DNA of 64,000 nt, taken from Anadara kagoshimensis (taxonomy: Eukaryota; Mollusca; Bivalvia; Arcoida; Arcidae). Below, one piece after another: positions 21,726-33,569 of the stretch. Position numbers and translations under genes: made by a program. The DNA is taken from positions 1,516,956 through 1,580,955 of the forward strand of contig CM037875.1 of assembly GCA_021292105.1 (NCBI GenBank), read 5' to 3'. Each line of letters opens with the position of its first letter. Position 1 is the first letter of the stretch. The notes under the pieces were generated by a model, which ran no database searches, was not told where the DNA came from, and was given only the letters and a program-made list of their open reading frames with translations.

Positions 21726-22395
21726 TTAGAGAAATGTAGTTTAATGCTCAAGTACAGTTTCAGTCACTTATATTGAGGTGGTCAGTTCTGGAATGATAGA
21801 GAAAACTGGATTGCCTGACTATGAAAAAAAAAACCCACCAACCTTCAGCAAACAAAATAGCACTTTCTCACACTAGGTTTCTTCCTGAGTGGGATTCTAA
21901 CTCAGGCAGTGAGATTCTAACTTCAGCAGTGAGATTCTAACTCAGGCAGTGAGATTCTAACTCAGGCAGTGAGATTCTAACTTCAGCAGTCAGATTATAA
22001 CTTCAGCAGTGAGATTCTAACTCAAGTAGTGAGATTCTAACTCAGGCAGTGAGATTCTAACTTCAGCAGTGAGATTCTAACTCAGGCAGTGAGATTCTAA
22101 CTTCAGCAGTGAGATTCTAACTCAAGTAGTGAGATTCTAACTTCAGCAGTGAGATTCTTACTCAGGCAGTGAGATTCTAACTTCAGCAGTGAGATTCTAA
22201 CTCAGGTAGTGAGATTCTAACTTCAGCAGTAAGATTCTAACTCAGGCAGTGAGATTCTAACTCAGGCAGTGGGATTCTAACTCAGGCATTGAGAGTTGCT
22301 GTGATCCATATATGCATGTTTTAGACCACCTTGAGGTGGTGTGAGGCGGCAAGAGGTAACATAATCTGTAATCACATACATTAGGCCACTTGGCC
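21726..22395 (-). mobile_element. SINE-1 copy expanded by an internal minisatellite
   Basis: The 3' tail is seen on + as tttcagtcacttatattgag and the body as aacaaaatagcactttctca. The box B region (gagtgggattctaactcagg) is then amplified before the tRNA 5' part resumes at 22295 (gctgtgatccatatatgcat ... ttaggccacttggccacg). Confidence 0.8.
21889..22290. repeat. Minisatellite, 20-bp unit, about 20 copies
   Basis: Exact 20-base period built on gagattctaactcaggcagt, with a second version containing cttcagcagt and a third with caagtagt. The unit equals the box B region of the host SINE-1, so it arose by slippage or unequal exchange inside the SINE. Confidence 0.95.
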
Positions 22396-22399
22396 ACGG

Positions 22400-23020
22400 A
22401 GGTCCCAGTAACTGGATAGTATTAACAAATGGATCACGATAGATGTGACCCAGTGACTTAATTCATTCTATTCCATAACTTGACCCATTTTTTTTCATTC
22501 TATCTGTTGGTGAGTAGGTGTGTAGGCATGTTTGTTTTTGACAGTTTTTTAGTTTGTGGGTGGATGGTTGGGTTGATTGTAACATCATTGATAGGTGGGT
22601 GGGTTGGATAACTTATGTTGTAAATGTGAGTTTTCATGGGATTGGTGTAAAATAAATGATTGGATAGTTACAAAATCATCATGTTTTGTTTTCAAAATGA
22701 CCTAGATAGTAGAGTTGTCTTAAGTGCATGGTAACAGATCAGTGTGCATGAAATGCCTGCGTCCTTTATGGTAACATACACTACAGATGTGTTGAAAGTT
22801 TAATAATGAGCTTTTGAATTTGTGCCAAACTGGCAAATTTCTGCCTTCTGTTAGCTGGACAGTTTTGGGTAGCTTCTATCTATGTCGTCGGGTACTTTCT
22901 CTGTCACTAGGTATCCATAGCTTGGCCACTTGATAGCCAAACTTTGACTTCTTTTTATAAGAAGTGTTAAACCTTATACATTTTTGTACTTTATAAGTAA
23001 CAAATACTGACAGTGGAATA
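22400..23020. other. Non-coding, nothing assigned
   Basis: Contains G/T-rich runs such as aggtgggtgggttgg near 22592. No exons seen. Confidence 0.35.
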
Positions 23021-23245
23021 ATGGAGTTTTATGCCCCAGTCAAGATTATTTCACTTGTATCGTCAGTTCACGGATGATTGAGAACACTACTTGCCCGTAG
23101 AAAACCACTACTTACAACAAGTGAACTGATAAACCTTTACACACTAGGAATTCTGCCCTTGTTGGGATTCGAGCCTATATGGTTAGAGATGCTGTGGTCT
23201 TTAAGCCAGCACTTAGACCATTCGGTCACCTACTTACCTCTAAGA
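23021..23245 (-). mobile_element. SINE-1 copy
   Basis: Tail ttttatgccccagtcaagat, body aagtgaactgataaaccttt, box B region gttgggattcgagcc and tRNA 5' end cttagaccattcggtcacc, all seen as complements on the + strand. The 77-codon open frame here is incidental. Confidence 0.8.
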
Positions 23246-23950
23246 GCACTAAATGTCTACAACTTGCAGTCTCAATCAACAACCAATACTGATGTAGACA
23301 AGAAAGTATAAAAAAGTAGACGTTTGATTAAATCTGTCTTTTCTTTATTGTAAAGCCTTCCATTATTTATGGAACACCACATGCAAAAACTATGAGGTCT
23401 TGATTGAGAATGTCTGTGCCCTTGTCTTGTAATTCCTTTGTGGAGCTCCTCTACATGTATAAATTATGCATGTTTGATATAAAATGACTGTTCTTTATTG
23501 TAAATCCGTCCATAATTTATGGAACACCTCATGCAGAAAACTTTGAGGTCTTAATTAACAATGTCTCTGTCCTTGTGTTGTAATTTCTTCATGGTGCTCC
23601 TCTACGTGTGGAAATATGCATGCTTGATAGAAAATGTGTCTGTTCTAAATTGTAAATCCTTCCATTATTTATAGAACACCACATTAGGAAATTAATCAAG
23701 TGTCTGGTTTTACTATTCTTTATTGTAAATCCTTCCGTAATTGATGGAGAACCAATTAAGTACATGTCTGTTCTGTGTAGTTTATCTTCTAAGTTCCCTT
23801 TATTTATTGATGAATCCTAGATAGAAGTCCATCATGTTTCACCAAAATTGTCGCATCTGCATGTCAAATTTGCAGTTTATCCTAACATTGGTTTTCCAGC
23901 AAGATTTTCAAGTTTGAGAATTATCTTGAAATGGAAGTAAAGTTTAGAGG
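23246..23950. repeat. Degenerate tandem repeat, ~140-bp unit
   Basis: tctttattgtaaatccttcc and ttatggaacaccNcatgcaa recur three to four times between about 23335 and 23770 with many differences. Confidence 0.55.
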
Positions 23951-24172
23951 TGACCAATGGTGTTTTATGCCCCAGTCAAGATTCTTTCACTTATAGCAAG
24001 GTTGTCAATTTTAGATGGTGGAAGGAACAGTAGTAAAGCTATCGACCTTCATCATGCGAACTAAGAAACTTTCTTGCACTAGGGTATGTCCAGAGCTTGG
24101 CAGCCTAGGCAGTGAAAAGTGATGTGATCCATAAGCTTGCATTTTATACCACTCAGCTATGAAGGCTCCTTT
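23951..24172 (-). mobile_element. SINE-1 copy
   Basis: Tail ttttatgccccagtcaagat, body catgcgaactaagaaacttt and tRNA 5' end ataccactcagctatgaagg. It abuts the next minisatellite, whose unit begins in the SINE's terminal ggctcctttat. Confidence 0.75.
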
Positions 24173-24945
24173 ATGGATAATGGGACCACTCCTTTATAGA
24201 TAATGGGACCACTCCTTTATAGATAACAGGACCGCCTCTTTATGGATAATGGGACCACTCCTTTATAGATAATGGGACCACTCCTTTATAGATAATGGGA
24301 CCACTCCTTTATGGATAATGGGACCACTCCTTTATAGATAATGGGACCATTCCCTTATAGATAATGGGACCACTCCTTTATAGATAATGGGACCACTCCT
24401 TTATGGATAATGGGACCACTCCTTTATAGATAATGGGACCACTCCTTTATAGAAAATGAGACCACTCCATTATAGATAATGGGACCACTCCTTTATAGAT
24501 AATGGGACCACATCTTTATGGATAATGGGACCACTCCTTTATAGATAATGGGACCACTCCTTTATAGATAATGGGACTCCCTGTCAATGTCACCTATATA
24601 CATTAATGTAAAATGTGTTTTCAGTTAACAAAATGGATAATGGGACCACTCCTGTATGGATAATGGGACGACTCCTTTATAGATAATGGGACCACTCCTT
24701 TATGGATAATGGGACCACTCCTTTATAGATAATGGGACCACTCCTTTATAGATAATGGGACCACTCCTTTATAGATAATGGGACTCCCTGTCAATGTCAC
24801 CTCTATACATTAATGTAAAATGTGTTTTCAGTTAACAAAATGGATAATGGGACCACTCCTTCATAGATAATGGGACTCCCTGTCAATGTCACCTCTATAC
24901 ATTAATGTAAAATACATGCATGATGTTTACAGTTAACAAAACAAG
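24163..24945. repeat. Minisatellite, 23-bp unit, with interspersed 65-70-bp blocks
   Basis: Unit: gataatgggaccactccttt plus ATA. Three copies of an unrelated block (gggactccctgtcaatgtca ... tacattaatgtaaaat ... cagttaacaaaa) start at about 24572, 24781 and 24871, so a composite unit has itself been copied. Confidence 0.93.
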
Positions 24946-25865
24946 TCAGTCACTTGTGTAAATAGCTAAATTGCTAATTTCTAAACATAATCACCTCTTT
25001 AGAAGAACTTGAAAATCCTTTTTTTAACTCACATGTGTTATAAAGTAAATTGTTACTTTTATTTTTTTAAAAAAAGGTTTTGAATTTATTTTTGGAAAAG
25101 TTGAGAATATTTTTGAGAAGACAAGACAGTTTGACTGTAAAAGTGTAATTTTTGGAAGAGACTACTTTTCATATAAGACTTTATGTTTTTAAGAAAACAG
25201 GGCAATTTGATTATTTTTTTAATAGATCATATGTTGTCAAGAAAACCAGACAACAGTTTGATTTTTAAACCTGTACTTTTCCAAAAAGACTTCTTGTATA
25301 TATTTTCAAGAAAACAAGGTAGTTTGATTTTTAAAAGTGTACTTTTACCACTTGAAAGTAAAAGTATCATCTAATTACTGTAGACAGACATTGATAAAAG
25401 TGGCTAAGAGCTTGTTTCTGCAGCAGACATAAATTAATCTTCAGCTGACATGCAAGACAAGGAAGTCATTTACTTAGTTTGTTTCTTTTAAATTCCATTA
25501 AAGACTTTATTAAAATAAACTACAAACTTCTTGATTTCAAACACTTAGATTTTTAACCAATCTGGAATTCTTCGGGCTGGTTCTATCATGCACATACTTA
25601 ACATAGATATACAAAACTTGACTTAATTTTATGTTGATTGCTGGAAAATTGAGGATCTTGACTTAATTTTACTTTATATTGTTTTATCTTGGAATTCTAA
25701 ACAAATTGGTTTTACTTTCTTGTTTTGGATCTAAAAAAAAAGGTTTTACTTTCTAATCTTGGAAATTTTTGATACACAGATATTTTTTGCTGTTAGACGT
25801 TAGTATGATAAGGTTATCCTTACAACTTTTGTGCAGTTACTTCATCTTTTAACTTGGGGGGGGAT
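24946..25865. other. Non-coding, AT-rich
   Basis: Loose repeats of tttcaagaaaacMaggNaNtttgatt occur at about 25190-25340. The short open frame over them is low-complexity and not called. Confidence 0.4.
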
Positions 25866-26110
25866 AGGCTTAGTGGCTAAGTGATTAAATATACCAGCGT
25901 ACAAAGTGTCCCTCACTGTCTAGGGTGGGGCATTAGTTGTCTAGTGGACTTAATCACATGTTCACACTGATCACAACCCCTCTCACAACCTCTAATCAGG
26001 ACAGATACTAGTGTGAGGAATTTTGTGTGTTCGCTTGGCCTCATTGGTGTTCTCTTTAGTACTCTGTTTTTATCCAACATCCAAGAACTGTCTATCTCTA
26101 TATTAGTAAA
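25866..26110 (+). mobile_element. SINE-1 copy, the only + strand one
   Basis: Head ggcttagtggctaagtgatt, then ctagtgtgaggaattttgtg, ttcgcttggcctcattggtg and ccaacatccaagaactgtct, the complements of the blocks seen in minus-strand copies. Confidence 0.6.
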
Positions 26111-26239
26111 TGAATCTTGTTTCAGGCACTCTTAGACCCTTTCTAAATGGGTTTCCTCTTGAAAACAGAAAAATTAAGTATTTGTTTTGGGTTAATTTTC
26201 AAATCAGTTGTTTGAAATTAGTGCCTGAGTAATTGTGTT

Positions 26240-26440
26240 TAACATCCCAGTCAAGAATGTTTTACTTATATCGAGACGTTGCCAGCGAAGGTTAAAAAAT
26301 ATTGTCTGTTTGTCATGCCATCAGTACAATGCAAATACAAAATTTTTGCACCTTTGCCTTTTGCTGGTGATGTCTTGATTTAAGTAAAATAATCTTGACT
26401 GAGACATGAAACACCATACTCAACTCAGGTCTCAATTTTA
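26240..26440. mobile_element. Back-to-back SINE 3' ends
   Basis: catcccagtcaagaatgttt followed by cttatatcgagacgttgcca is the shared tail on the minus strand. About 90 bases on, gccttttgctggtgatgtct then aatcttgactgagacatgaa is the SINE-2 tail on the plus strand. Confidence 0.55.
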
Positions 26441-26462
26441 ATTTATGTCAATTATTGAATAT

Positions 26463-27670
26463 GCTAATCTAAATTTGTAGAACTTGTCCCAGAGGTCAAA
26501 TGTCAAAATTACACTTGTTTAGCTACAACTTTTAATGCAACAGGAAATTAGTTTTATTTTTAAGGTCAAATTTCAAGGTCACACTTGTTAAATTACAACA
26601 CTATGCAACAGGAAATTAGTTTTATTGCTAAAGTCAAATGTCAAGGTCACACACATTGAACTACCATAAAATCTCGCATTTAAGACAGTTCTTTTTACCT
26701 TAAATTTTTTTTTTTTTTAAAAAGGGGGTCGTCTTACAGGATAAGTATACGTCTGAGGGGCTGAAATTCCTGAGAGAATGTCCAGATGTGATCGTTGATG
26801 CTGCCATCTTTCATTTTGTATATTGCAGTTTAATAACGATTGATATATTATACAGATCGACAAACCGAAAAAAAATGGGAATTGCATGCTTTTAAATTTT
26901 TGTAATTTTCTATTTTTGTCGATTTGTTAATAAATTAAATATTTAATAAATTAAAAGAAAACAAAAAGTACAGATATCAAAGAGGTGGTAAAACATTTTA
27001 TTCTTTTCGTTTTTTCTTTGCACAACAATCTAGAAAATACATGTACCCAAAATTGTCTGCTTTGCATGTAAAGGGCCATAGTTTCTAGTTGTAAGTGACC
27101 CTGTCTTCAACAGCTGATTGAGTAAATAAGACAACAGATTTTTTGAAATGTACTTTTATTGAATTTATAATAATAAATGGTAGTAGCTAATACGTCTTCT
27201 ACAAATTGGAGCAGTCTATAGGGTTTTCTGAGGATGAGTAGTTCTTCCATTCAGTTTTATATTTATTTTTTTGATTCATTCCTATCCATACACAAATCAT
27301 TATGGTAACAAGTGAACATCAGACGAAAATTGGTGGAAAATTTACAATCTGATCGGAAGCTTCAAATACTGTTACCCGTATGGTCTTGACTGAAAACTAT
27401 GGTTGTCTTATTGGCGTGGGATAGCCTGAAATCATCAAAATGACAAGAAAATCCCATATCCATCTAATAGGCGGAGTAGCCTTATAGTTGGGGGATTTAC
27501 GGTACAACATTTTATGTAACAGAAATGAGTGTTTATTGTCACAGATTTATTATAGAATGGTCAAATGTCAAGGTCACCACACTTGTTAAATTACAACACT
27601 GTAATAGGAAATTAGTTTTATTGCTAAGGTCAAATGTCAAGGTCACCACACCTATTGGACTATAATAGTT
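26463..27670. repeat. ~80-bp 'aggtcaaatgtcaaggtcac' repeat, split by an insertion
   Basis: Three units upstream (26480-26660) and two to three downstream (27505-27670) share caaatgtcaaggtcac, gttaaattacaacact and caggaaattagttttatt. The element at 26664-27502 interrupts the series. Confidence 0.7.
26664..27502. mobile_element. 839-bp DNA transposon relict with TA target duplication
   Basis: Ends CCATAAAATCTCGCATTTA (left) and, complemented, CCGTAAATCCCCCAACTATA (right) are imperfect inverted repeats, each flanked by TA. Removing the element and one TA restores gaactacaac, matching neighbouring repeat units (aattacaac). The interior has stops in every frame. Superfamily is uncertain; TA duplication points to a Tc1/mariner-like insertion. 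Confidence 0.65.
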
Positions 27671-27986
27671 TATGTTACAGGAAATTGGTGTTTATTGTTA
27701 CAGAACATTGCCAATAGATAGTGAATCCATTTAGATGAAGTGTCAGTTATTGATAGTCAGGTTTACATGTTAAAGAGTTTACAAAAACACTTCACTTTAG
27801 CTTCCTCCATCTGTCTCAAGTCCTTGTAGAATTTGATTGATTGCTGTAAAGATAAAAATGTACTTGTTGTTTACAGAGTCTATTGATACTCAATATTCCT
27901 ATCTCCTATAGCTATCTCCTGTACCTGAAGCATTCTTGACAATTACAAATACTTATTACCTATATAATTTGTAATCAAATTACAAC
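27671..27986. other. Non-coding, nothing assigned
   Basis: AT-rich sequence before the next array. No exons seen. Confidence 0.35.
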
Positions 27987-29712
27987 CATCAAAAACAAAC
28001 ACACCAATCCATGTCCAAATCACAATCCCAAACATCAAAAACAAACATACCAATCTATGTCCAAATCACAATTCCAAACATCAAAAACATACACACCAAT
28101 CCATGTTCAAATCACAATCCCAAACATCAAAAACAAACATACCAATCCATGTTCAAATCACAATCCCAAACATCAAAAACAAACATACCAATCCATGTCC
28201 AAATCACAATCCCAAACATCAAAAACAAACACACCAATCCATGTTCAAATCACAATCCCAAACATCAAAAACAAACATACCAATCCATGTTCAAATCACA
28301 ATTCCAAACATCAAAAACATACACACCAATCCATGTTCAAATCACAATCCCAAACATCAAAAACAAACATACCAATCCATGTCCAAATCACAATCCCAAA
28401 CATCAAAAACAAACATACCAATCCATGTCCAAATCCCAATCCCAAACATCAAAAACAAACATACCAATCCATGTCCAAATCACAATCCCAAACATCAAAA
28501 ACAAACACACCAATCCATGTTCAAATCACAATCCCAAACATCAAAAACAAACATACCAATCCATGTTCAAATCACAATTCAAACATCAAAACATACACAC
28601 CAATCCATGTTCAAATCACAATCCAAAACATCAAAAACAAACATACCAATCCATGTTCAAATCACAATCCCAAACATCAAAACCAAAAACACAATCCATG
28701 TTCAAATCACAATCCCAAACATCAAAAACAAACATACCAATCCATGTTCAAATCACAATTCCAAACATCAAAAAACATACACACAATCCATGTTCAAATC
28801 ACAATCCCAAACATCAAAAAACAAAAATACCAATCCATGTTCAAATCACAATCCCAAACATCAAAACAAACATACCAATCCATGTCCAAATCACAATCCC
28901 AAACATCAAAAACAACATACCAATCATGTTCAAATCACAATTCCAAAAATCAAAAAACAAACATGCCAATCCATGTTCAAACCACCAATCCAAAACATCA
29001 AAAACAAACATACCAATCCATGTTCAAATCACAATCCCAAACAATCAAAAACAACATACCAATCCATGTTCAACTCACAATCCAAAACAAACATACCAGT
29101 CCATGTTCAAATCACAATCCAAAAAATCAAAAACAACCATACCAATCCATGTTCAAATCACAATCCCAAATGTCAAAAACAAACATACCAATTCATGTCC
29201 AAATTACAATCCAAAACATCAAAAAGAAACATACCAATTCATGTCCAAATCACAATCCCAAACATCAAAAGCATACCAATCCATGTCCAAATTACAATCC
29301 AAAACATCAAAAATAAACATACCAATTCATGTCCAAATTACAATCCAAAACATCAAAAACAAACATACCATTTCATGTCCACAATCACAATCCCAAACAT
29401 CCAAACATTACAATCTATGCCAAATCACAATTCAAAAAAAAAACATAACCAATCCATGTTCAAATCACAATCCAAAAAATCAAAAACAAACACCACCAAT
29501 CGATGTTCAAACCACAATCCAAAAAATCAAAAACAAACATACCAATCCATGTTCAAATCACAATCCCAAACATCAAAAACAAACATACCAATCCATTCCA
29601 AATTACAATCCAAAAACATCAAAAACAAACATACCAATCTATGTCCAAATCACAATCCAAAACATCAAAAACAGACATGCCAATTCATGTCCAAATAAAA
29701 ATCCCAAAGCAA
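27987..29712 (+). repeat. Minisatellite, 46-bp unit, about 37 copies
   Basis: Units read caaacataccaatccatgtt (or ..gtcc), then aaatcacaatcccaaacatc, then an A-run. Indels become frequent after ~28570. All forward frames are open over hundreds of codons only because the unit has no stop. The predicted peptides (NIPIHVQITIPNIKN-type) are low-complexity artefacts. Confidence 0.96.
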
Positions 29713-29835
29713 AGTAAAAACTTTCAAACTGGCAGTCAGACATGTGAATTTCCACCCGGGAAGTGAGGCCAGGTGCTCTGGAAGGGTAAGCGCCTCTTGT
29801 TTAGCTACCTACATAGACACTTGTGAAATTGACCA
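29700..29835 (+). mobile_element. 3' end of minisatellite-carrying element, copy 1
   Basis: gaatttccacccgggaagtg, aggccaggtgctctggaagg and gtaagcgcctcttgtttagc match 31270-31395 base for base at most positions. The last unit of the 46-bp array ends in cccaaagcaaagt, which is the ending of the 50-bp unit of copy 2. Confidence 0.7.
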
Positions 29836-30786
29836 CCAAAGAAGATTTATTTAGGTAACTTAGCCAAGTACAAAAAATATAAAGTCATGTAGTTATAACA
29901 GAGTTTGTAATTACCCATGGACAAGTTGAAGCAAGTGATTTGGTGATTCAGGGTCATGGGTTAAAACCCATATGGGACAGCATGTGTACATTGTGTATCT
30001 CTCAGCTATAAATATACCTGCTATATAATCACCTTGTAATAAATAAGACCTGTGGGTGGTCTTTATATACAGGTTTTACTGTACTTAGGACCCAGGGTGG
30101 TCTTTATGTACAGTTTACTGTGACTGAAATTGCCGTTGGTTGTAAGATGGAAATTATTTACCCTGATATTTAGTTCCCCACTTGAATTTGAAGGCCTCGC
30201 GTAATTGTTAATAAATAGCAGTAAAACAACATGTATTATCATCAAAATGAAATATGTTTTCTAAAATTCTGTAACATTTGTATGATAAAACTAATTGAAA
30301 ATGTCTGGAGTTATACATCTGATACCTAAATGTGAATTAGTGTGAAAAAAACGTCGGAAAACGACAGAAACGGTTTTCAATTTAGACATAATAGATTGTT
30401 TTAATTTTCACTTGGAGTGCTCCTGTCGATTTCCATGTATTATATATTTGATATATTTTGGCAAAGTTTAAGAAGACCAATCTCCTGTAAAGATAATCAG
30501 AGTTGGTAAACATGCTGTGTCTGTACCAGAGTGACACAGTTGTAAAAATAAGTTGAGGGATATTTTAATTAAGTAAGAAAGTTATCTCATACCTGAAATT
30601 CTTTATGGTGATTGTTTTTGACTCCTGTAGATTTGTAAATGCATGTGCATGTGCATGTGGTGATTTTTAATTATAAATAGCCTTGAAATAGGTAAAAATT
30701 CAATCTGAAAATGAAGAAGGAAATTTACGACTTAAAACATGCACACGGCAATGGTCATTATGCAAGCAAGGACATGCCACAATGCA
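29836..30786. other. Non-coding; small repeat fragments
   Basis: A ggtctttatatacaggtttt fragment lies at about 30058-30080 and a weak tRNA-like box B (gggtcatgggttaaaaccca) at about 29950. No exons seen. Confidence 0.4.
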
Positions 30787-30792
30787 ATAAGT

Positions 30793-31275
30793 TAAATCAA
30801 AAACAAACACACTAATCCATGTCAAAACCACAATCCAAAAGCAAAGTCAAAAACAAACATACCAATCCATGTCAAAACCACAATCCCAAAGCAAAGTGAA
30901 AACAAACATACCAATCCATGTCAAAACACAATCCCAAAGCAAAGTGAAAACAAACATACCATCCCAACATCCAAAACAAACATACCAATCCATGTCAAAA
31001 CCACAATCCCAAAGCAAAGTGAAAAAACAAACATACCAATCCATGTCAAAAACCACAATCCCAAAGCAAAGTGAAAAAAAACCCCATACCAATCCATGTC
31101 AAAACCACAATCCCAAAGCAAAGTGAAAAACAAACATACCAATCCATGTCAAAACCACAATCCCAAAGCAAAGTGAAAAACAAACATACCAATCCATGTC
31201 AAAACCACAATCCCAAAGCAAAGTGAAAAACAAACATACCAACCATGTCAAAACCACAATCCCAAAGCAAAATGA
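30793..31275 (+). repeat. Minisatellite, 50-bp unit, about 10 copies
   Basis: Units read caaacataccaatccatgtc, aaaaccacaatcccaaagca, then aagtg and an A-run. The first 20 bases are shared with the 46-bp array at 27987-29712. Open frames on both strands (30847-31314) are artefacts. Confidence 0.93.
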
Positions 31276-31395
31276 AAACTTTGAAGATGGCAAATAAAAC
31301 ATGTGAACTTCCACCAGGGCAGTGAGACCTGGTGCTCAGACAGGGTAAGGGCCTCTTGTTTAGCTAGCTAGCTACACCCGCCACATGTGAAATGA
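31270..31395 (+). mobile_element. 3' end of minisatellite-carrying element, copy 2
   Basis: gaacttccaccagggcagtg, agacctggtgctcagacagg and gtaagggcctcttgtttagc match the sequence after the 46-bp array, in the same orientation and in the same position relative to the array. Confidence 0.7.
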
Positions 31396-31990
31396 TAAAT
31401 GGTACATTAGTACAACCAATGCAAGCAAGAACATAAAACCAAATAATGATGAGACTGTCAACATAATCAAGAACATGGCACTATATAAGTTAATGATAAA
31501 ACAGCCAATGAAAACAAGACAAATAAACGGACATAATTAATTATAAATTTATAAATTCTTAACTTGGTACAGACACGGAGGTAAATGTCCAGTGGTGTGG
31601 TTGTAGTACTACCAGTCCTGTCAGGTATGATTACTTCCTATAATCAATATATAGGTAGACTGCAAAAATACAGGTAAAATAATTGTACCAGGTATAACAG
31701 ACATGGATAAAAAAATACAAATGTATTTCTAGAATATTAATTTTCCGCATCATTTAGAAGAAATTACATTTTGTTATTTATTTCTGCAATTAAAGCCAGA
31801 GCTGTAGAGATATTGCGATTACACAGATTACTTGCCGAATGGCAGGAATTACTGGGAAACTTTATGTAATTAGCAATTAAATTGAAACAATAAATTTTGA
31901 TACATACACTTGGAAAATTTGTGACAATCAATCAACAATAAAATGAAGTATATCCTGTGACGTCATTACATGAAAAATAATCCACGGCCA
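31396..31990. other. Non-coding, nothing assigned
   Basis: No exon or repeat family recognised. Confidence 0.35.
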
Positions 31991-32230
31991 GAAAAAGGAG
32001 TGTTTTCTGTATTATAATTATTATACCCCACGCAGCGGAGTTATGAAGGATATGATGTATGTTCTTGACCCACCAGTCTGTCCAAACTTGATGAGTGTTT
32101 TCTGTAGTGTAATTATGATACATCCCCTCCCCACACAGCGAAGTTACAGAGGGTATGATGTTTTTGACCCACCAATTTATTAGTTGGTCAGTCCATAAGT
32201 CCAACATGAGTTTTCCCCACAATTTTATAT
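31990..32230. repeat. Dispersed repeat, ~115-bp tandem pair
   Basis: cRcagcgRagttaNRRagg, gtatgatgt and cttgacccaccaRt recur at about 32031 and 32137. The minus-strand open frame at 31932-32276 runs over this repeat and is not called a gene. Confidence 0.55.
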
Positions 32231-32479
32231 ACACTTCAGGGATTAGGATAAGCAGGGGCCCAAACAATTGTAGCAATTGGGCTGATTTGTTGAATGCATG
32301 TCTATGACAATGAGTTACGGATCAGGTTTAGGTTTATTCAACTCTTTGCAGACATTTATTCCAATAGGGTCCATAGAGTGGAGACATGTAGTGGAGTTAT
32401 AGAGTTAAATATGGATTGAGGTTACTGACTAGAACATGGGAGTTTAGCATGGAGTGGAATCATGTTTTAGAGTTATGGC

Positions 32480-32945
32480 ATGAAATCATGTAGTGGAGAG
32501 GTGTTATGGAGTGTGGTATGGAGTCAAGGAGAGGTGTTATGGAGTGTGGTATGGAGTCAAGGAGAGGCATTATGGAGTGTGGTATGGAGTCATGGAGAAG
32601 CATTATGGAGTGTGGTATGGAGTCAAGTAGAGGCGTTATGGAGTGTGGTATGGAGTCAAGTAGAGGCGTTATGGAGTGTGGTATGGAGTCAAGGAGAGGC
32701 ATTATGGAGTGTGGTTTGGAGTCATGGAGAGGCATTTTGGAGTCAAGGAAAGGCGGTATGGAGTGTGGTATGGAGTCAAAGAGAGGTGTTATGGAGTGTG
32801 GTATGGAGTCAAGGAGAGGCATTATGGAGTGTGGTATGGAGTCAAGAAGAGGCATTATGGAGTGTGGTATGGAGTCAAGGAGAGGCGTTATGGAGTGTGG
32901 TATGGAGTCAAGGAGAGGTGTTATGGAGTGTGGTATGGACTGGAG
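32480..32945 (+). repeat. Minisatellite, 33-bp unit, ~13-14 copies
   Basis: Units read ggagtcaaggagaggcNttatgg plus agtgtggtat. Because 33 is a multiple of 3, five frames stay open and give 11-residue repeats (VVWSQGEALWS on +, DSIPHSI-type on -). No start context, intron or flanking exon supports a protein. Confidence 0.95.
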
Positions 32946-33110
32946 TTCACACAGAATCCCTCTCTATATGAAGCTATACTTCATGACTTCACTCCAAGAC
33001 TTTATTACAATACTCAATTAAAAATAAACTTTGCCAAAAGCTGTAATTTTACAGTTAAATATATATACAAGAATTCTTTATAGCTGAGCATAATGTAAAT
33101 GTATAAACTT

Positions 33111-33338
33111 TCTATAGTGTGGTCGAGTTGAACCTGCGTTTGACCTTTAATGTGACTATTAGAAAGAGGTAATAAACTGTATGATTTAGGTAAGACAGCA
33201 TGTTCCATTACCATAAACACCTTGTACCCAGTATAACTATCATATATCCTTATATATCAACTTTATATAGCCCCTAAATTAACAATGGATATATATAATT
33301 AAGGTCAAACGACAGGTCAAACTTGATGCAGTATAACA
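33111..33338. mobile_element. MITE-1 copy, strongly diverged
   Basis: Left tgcgtttgacctttaat and right attaaggtcaaacgacaggt are inverted copies of the MITE-1 subterminal region. The outer GGCAAACAAC part is poorly kept. Confidence 0.5.
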
Positions 33339-33569
33339 AACAAACTCGGCTACACCTGTATTTCTTCAATGTTTAGACTTCAAGTTTCTTAATTAAATTT
33401 GGCAAAGTTTACAGGTGTATTTCTAATTAATTAACTCAATGATGAATTAAACATGATAGATGACTGAAGCACACAGGTGATTTAAAAACAAAAATAGTTA
33501 CTAATATCGATAGTTTGTAGATGTTGTTTTAATAAGAGCTGTTTTATGTAGGGTGTAACAAATGTCTAT

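Noticed and set aside
28011..29766. ORFs of 419-568 codons rich in N, I, P, K, Q
   Set aside because: By-product of the 46-bp minisatellite. Frames are interchangeable and indels between units are not multiples of three.
32460..33083. Open frames on both strands (WSVVWSQGE and HSIMPLLDSIP repeats)
   Set aside because: The 33-bp period preserves any stop-free frame. No start context, splice site or conserved flank.
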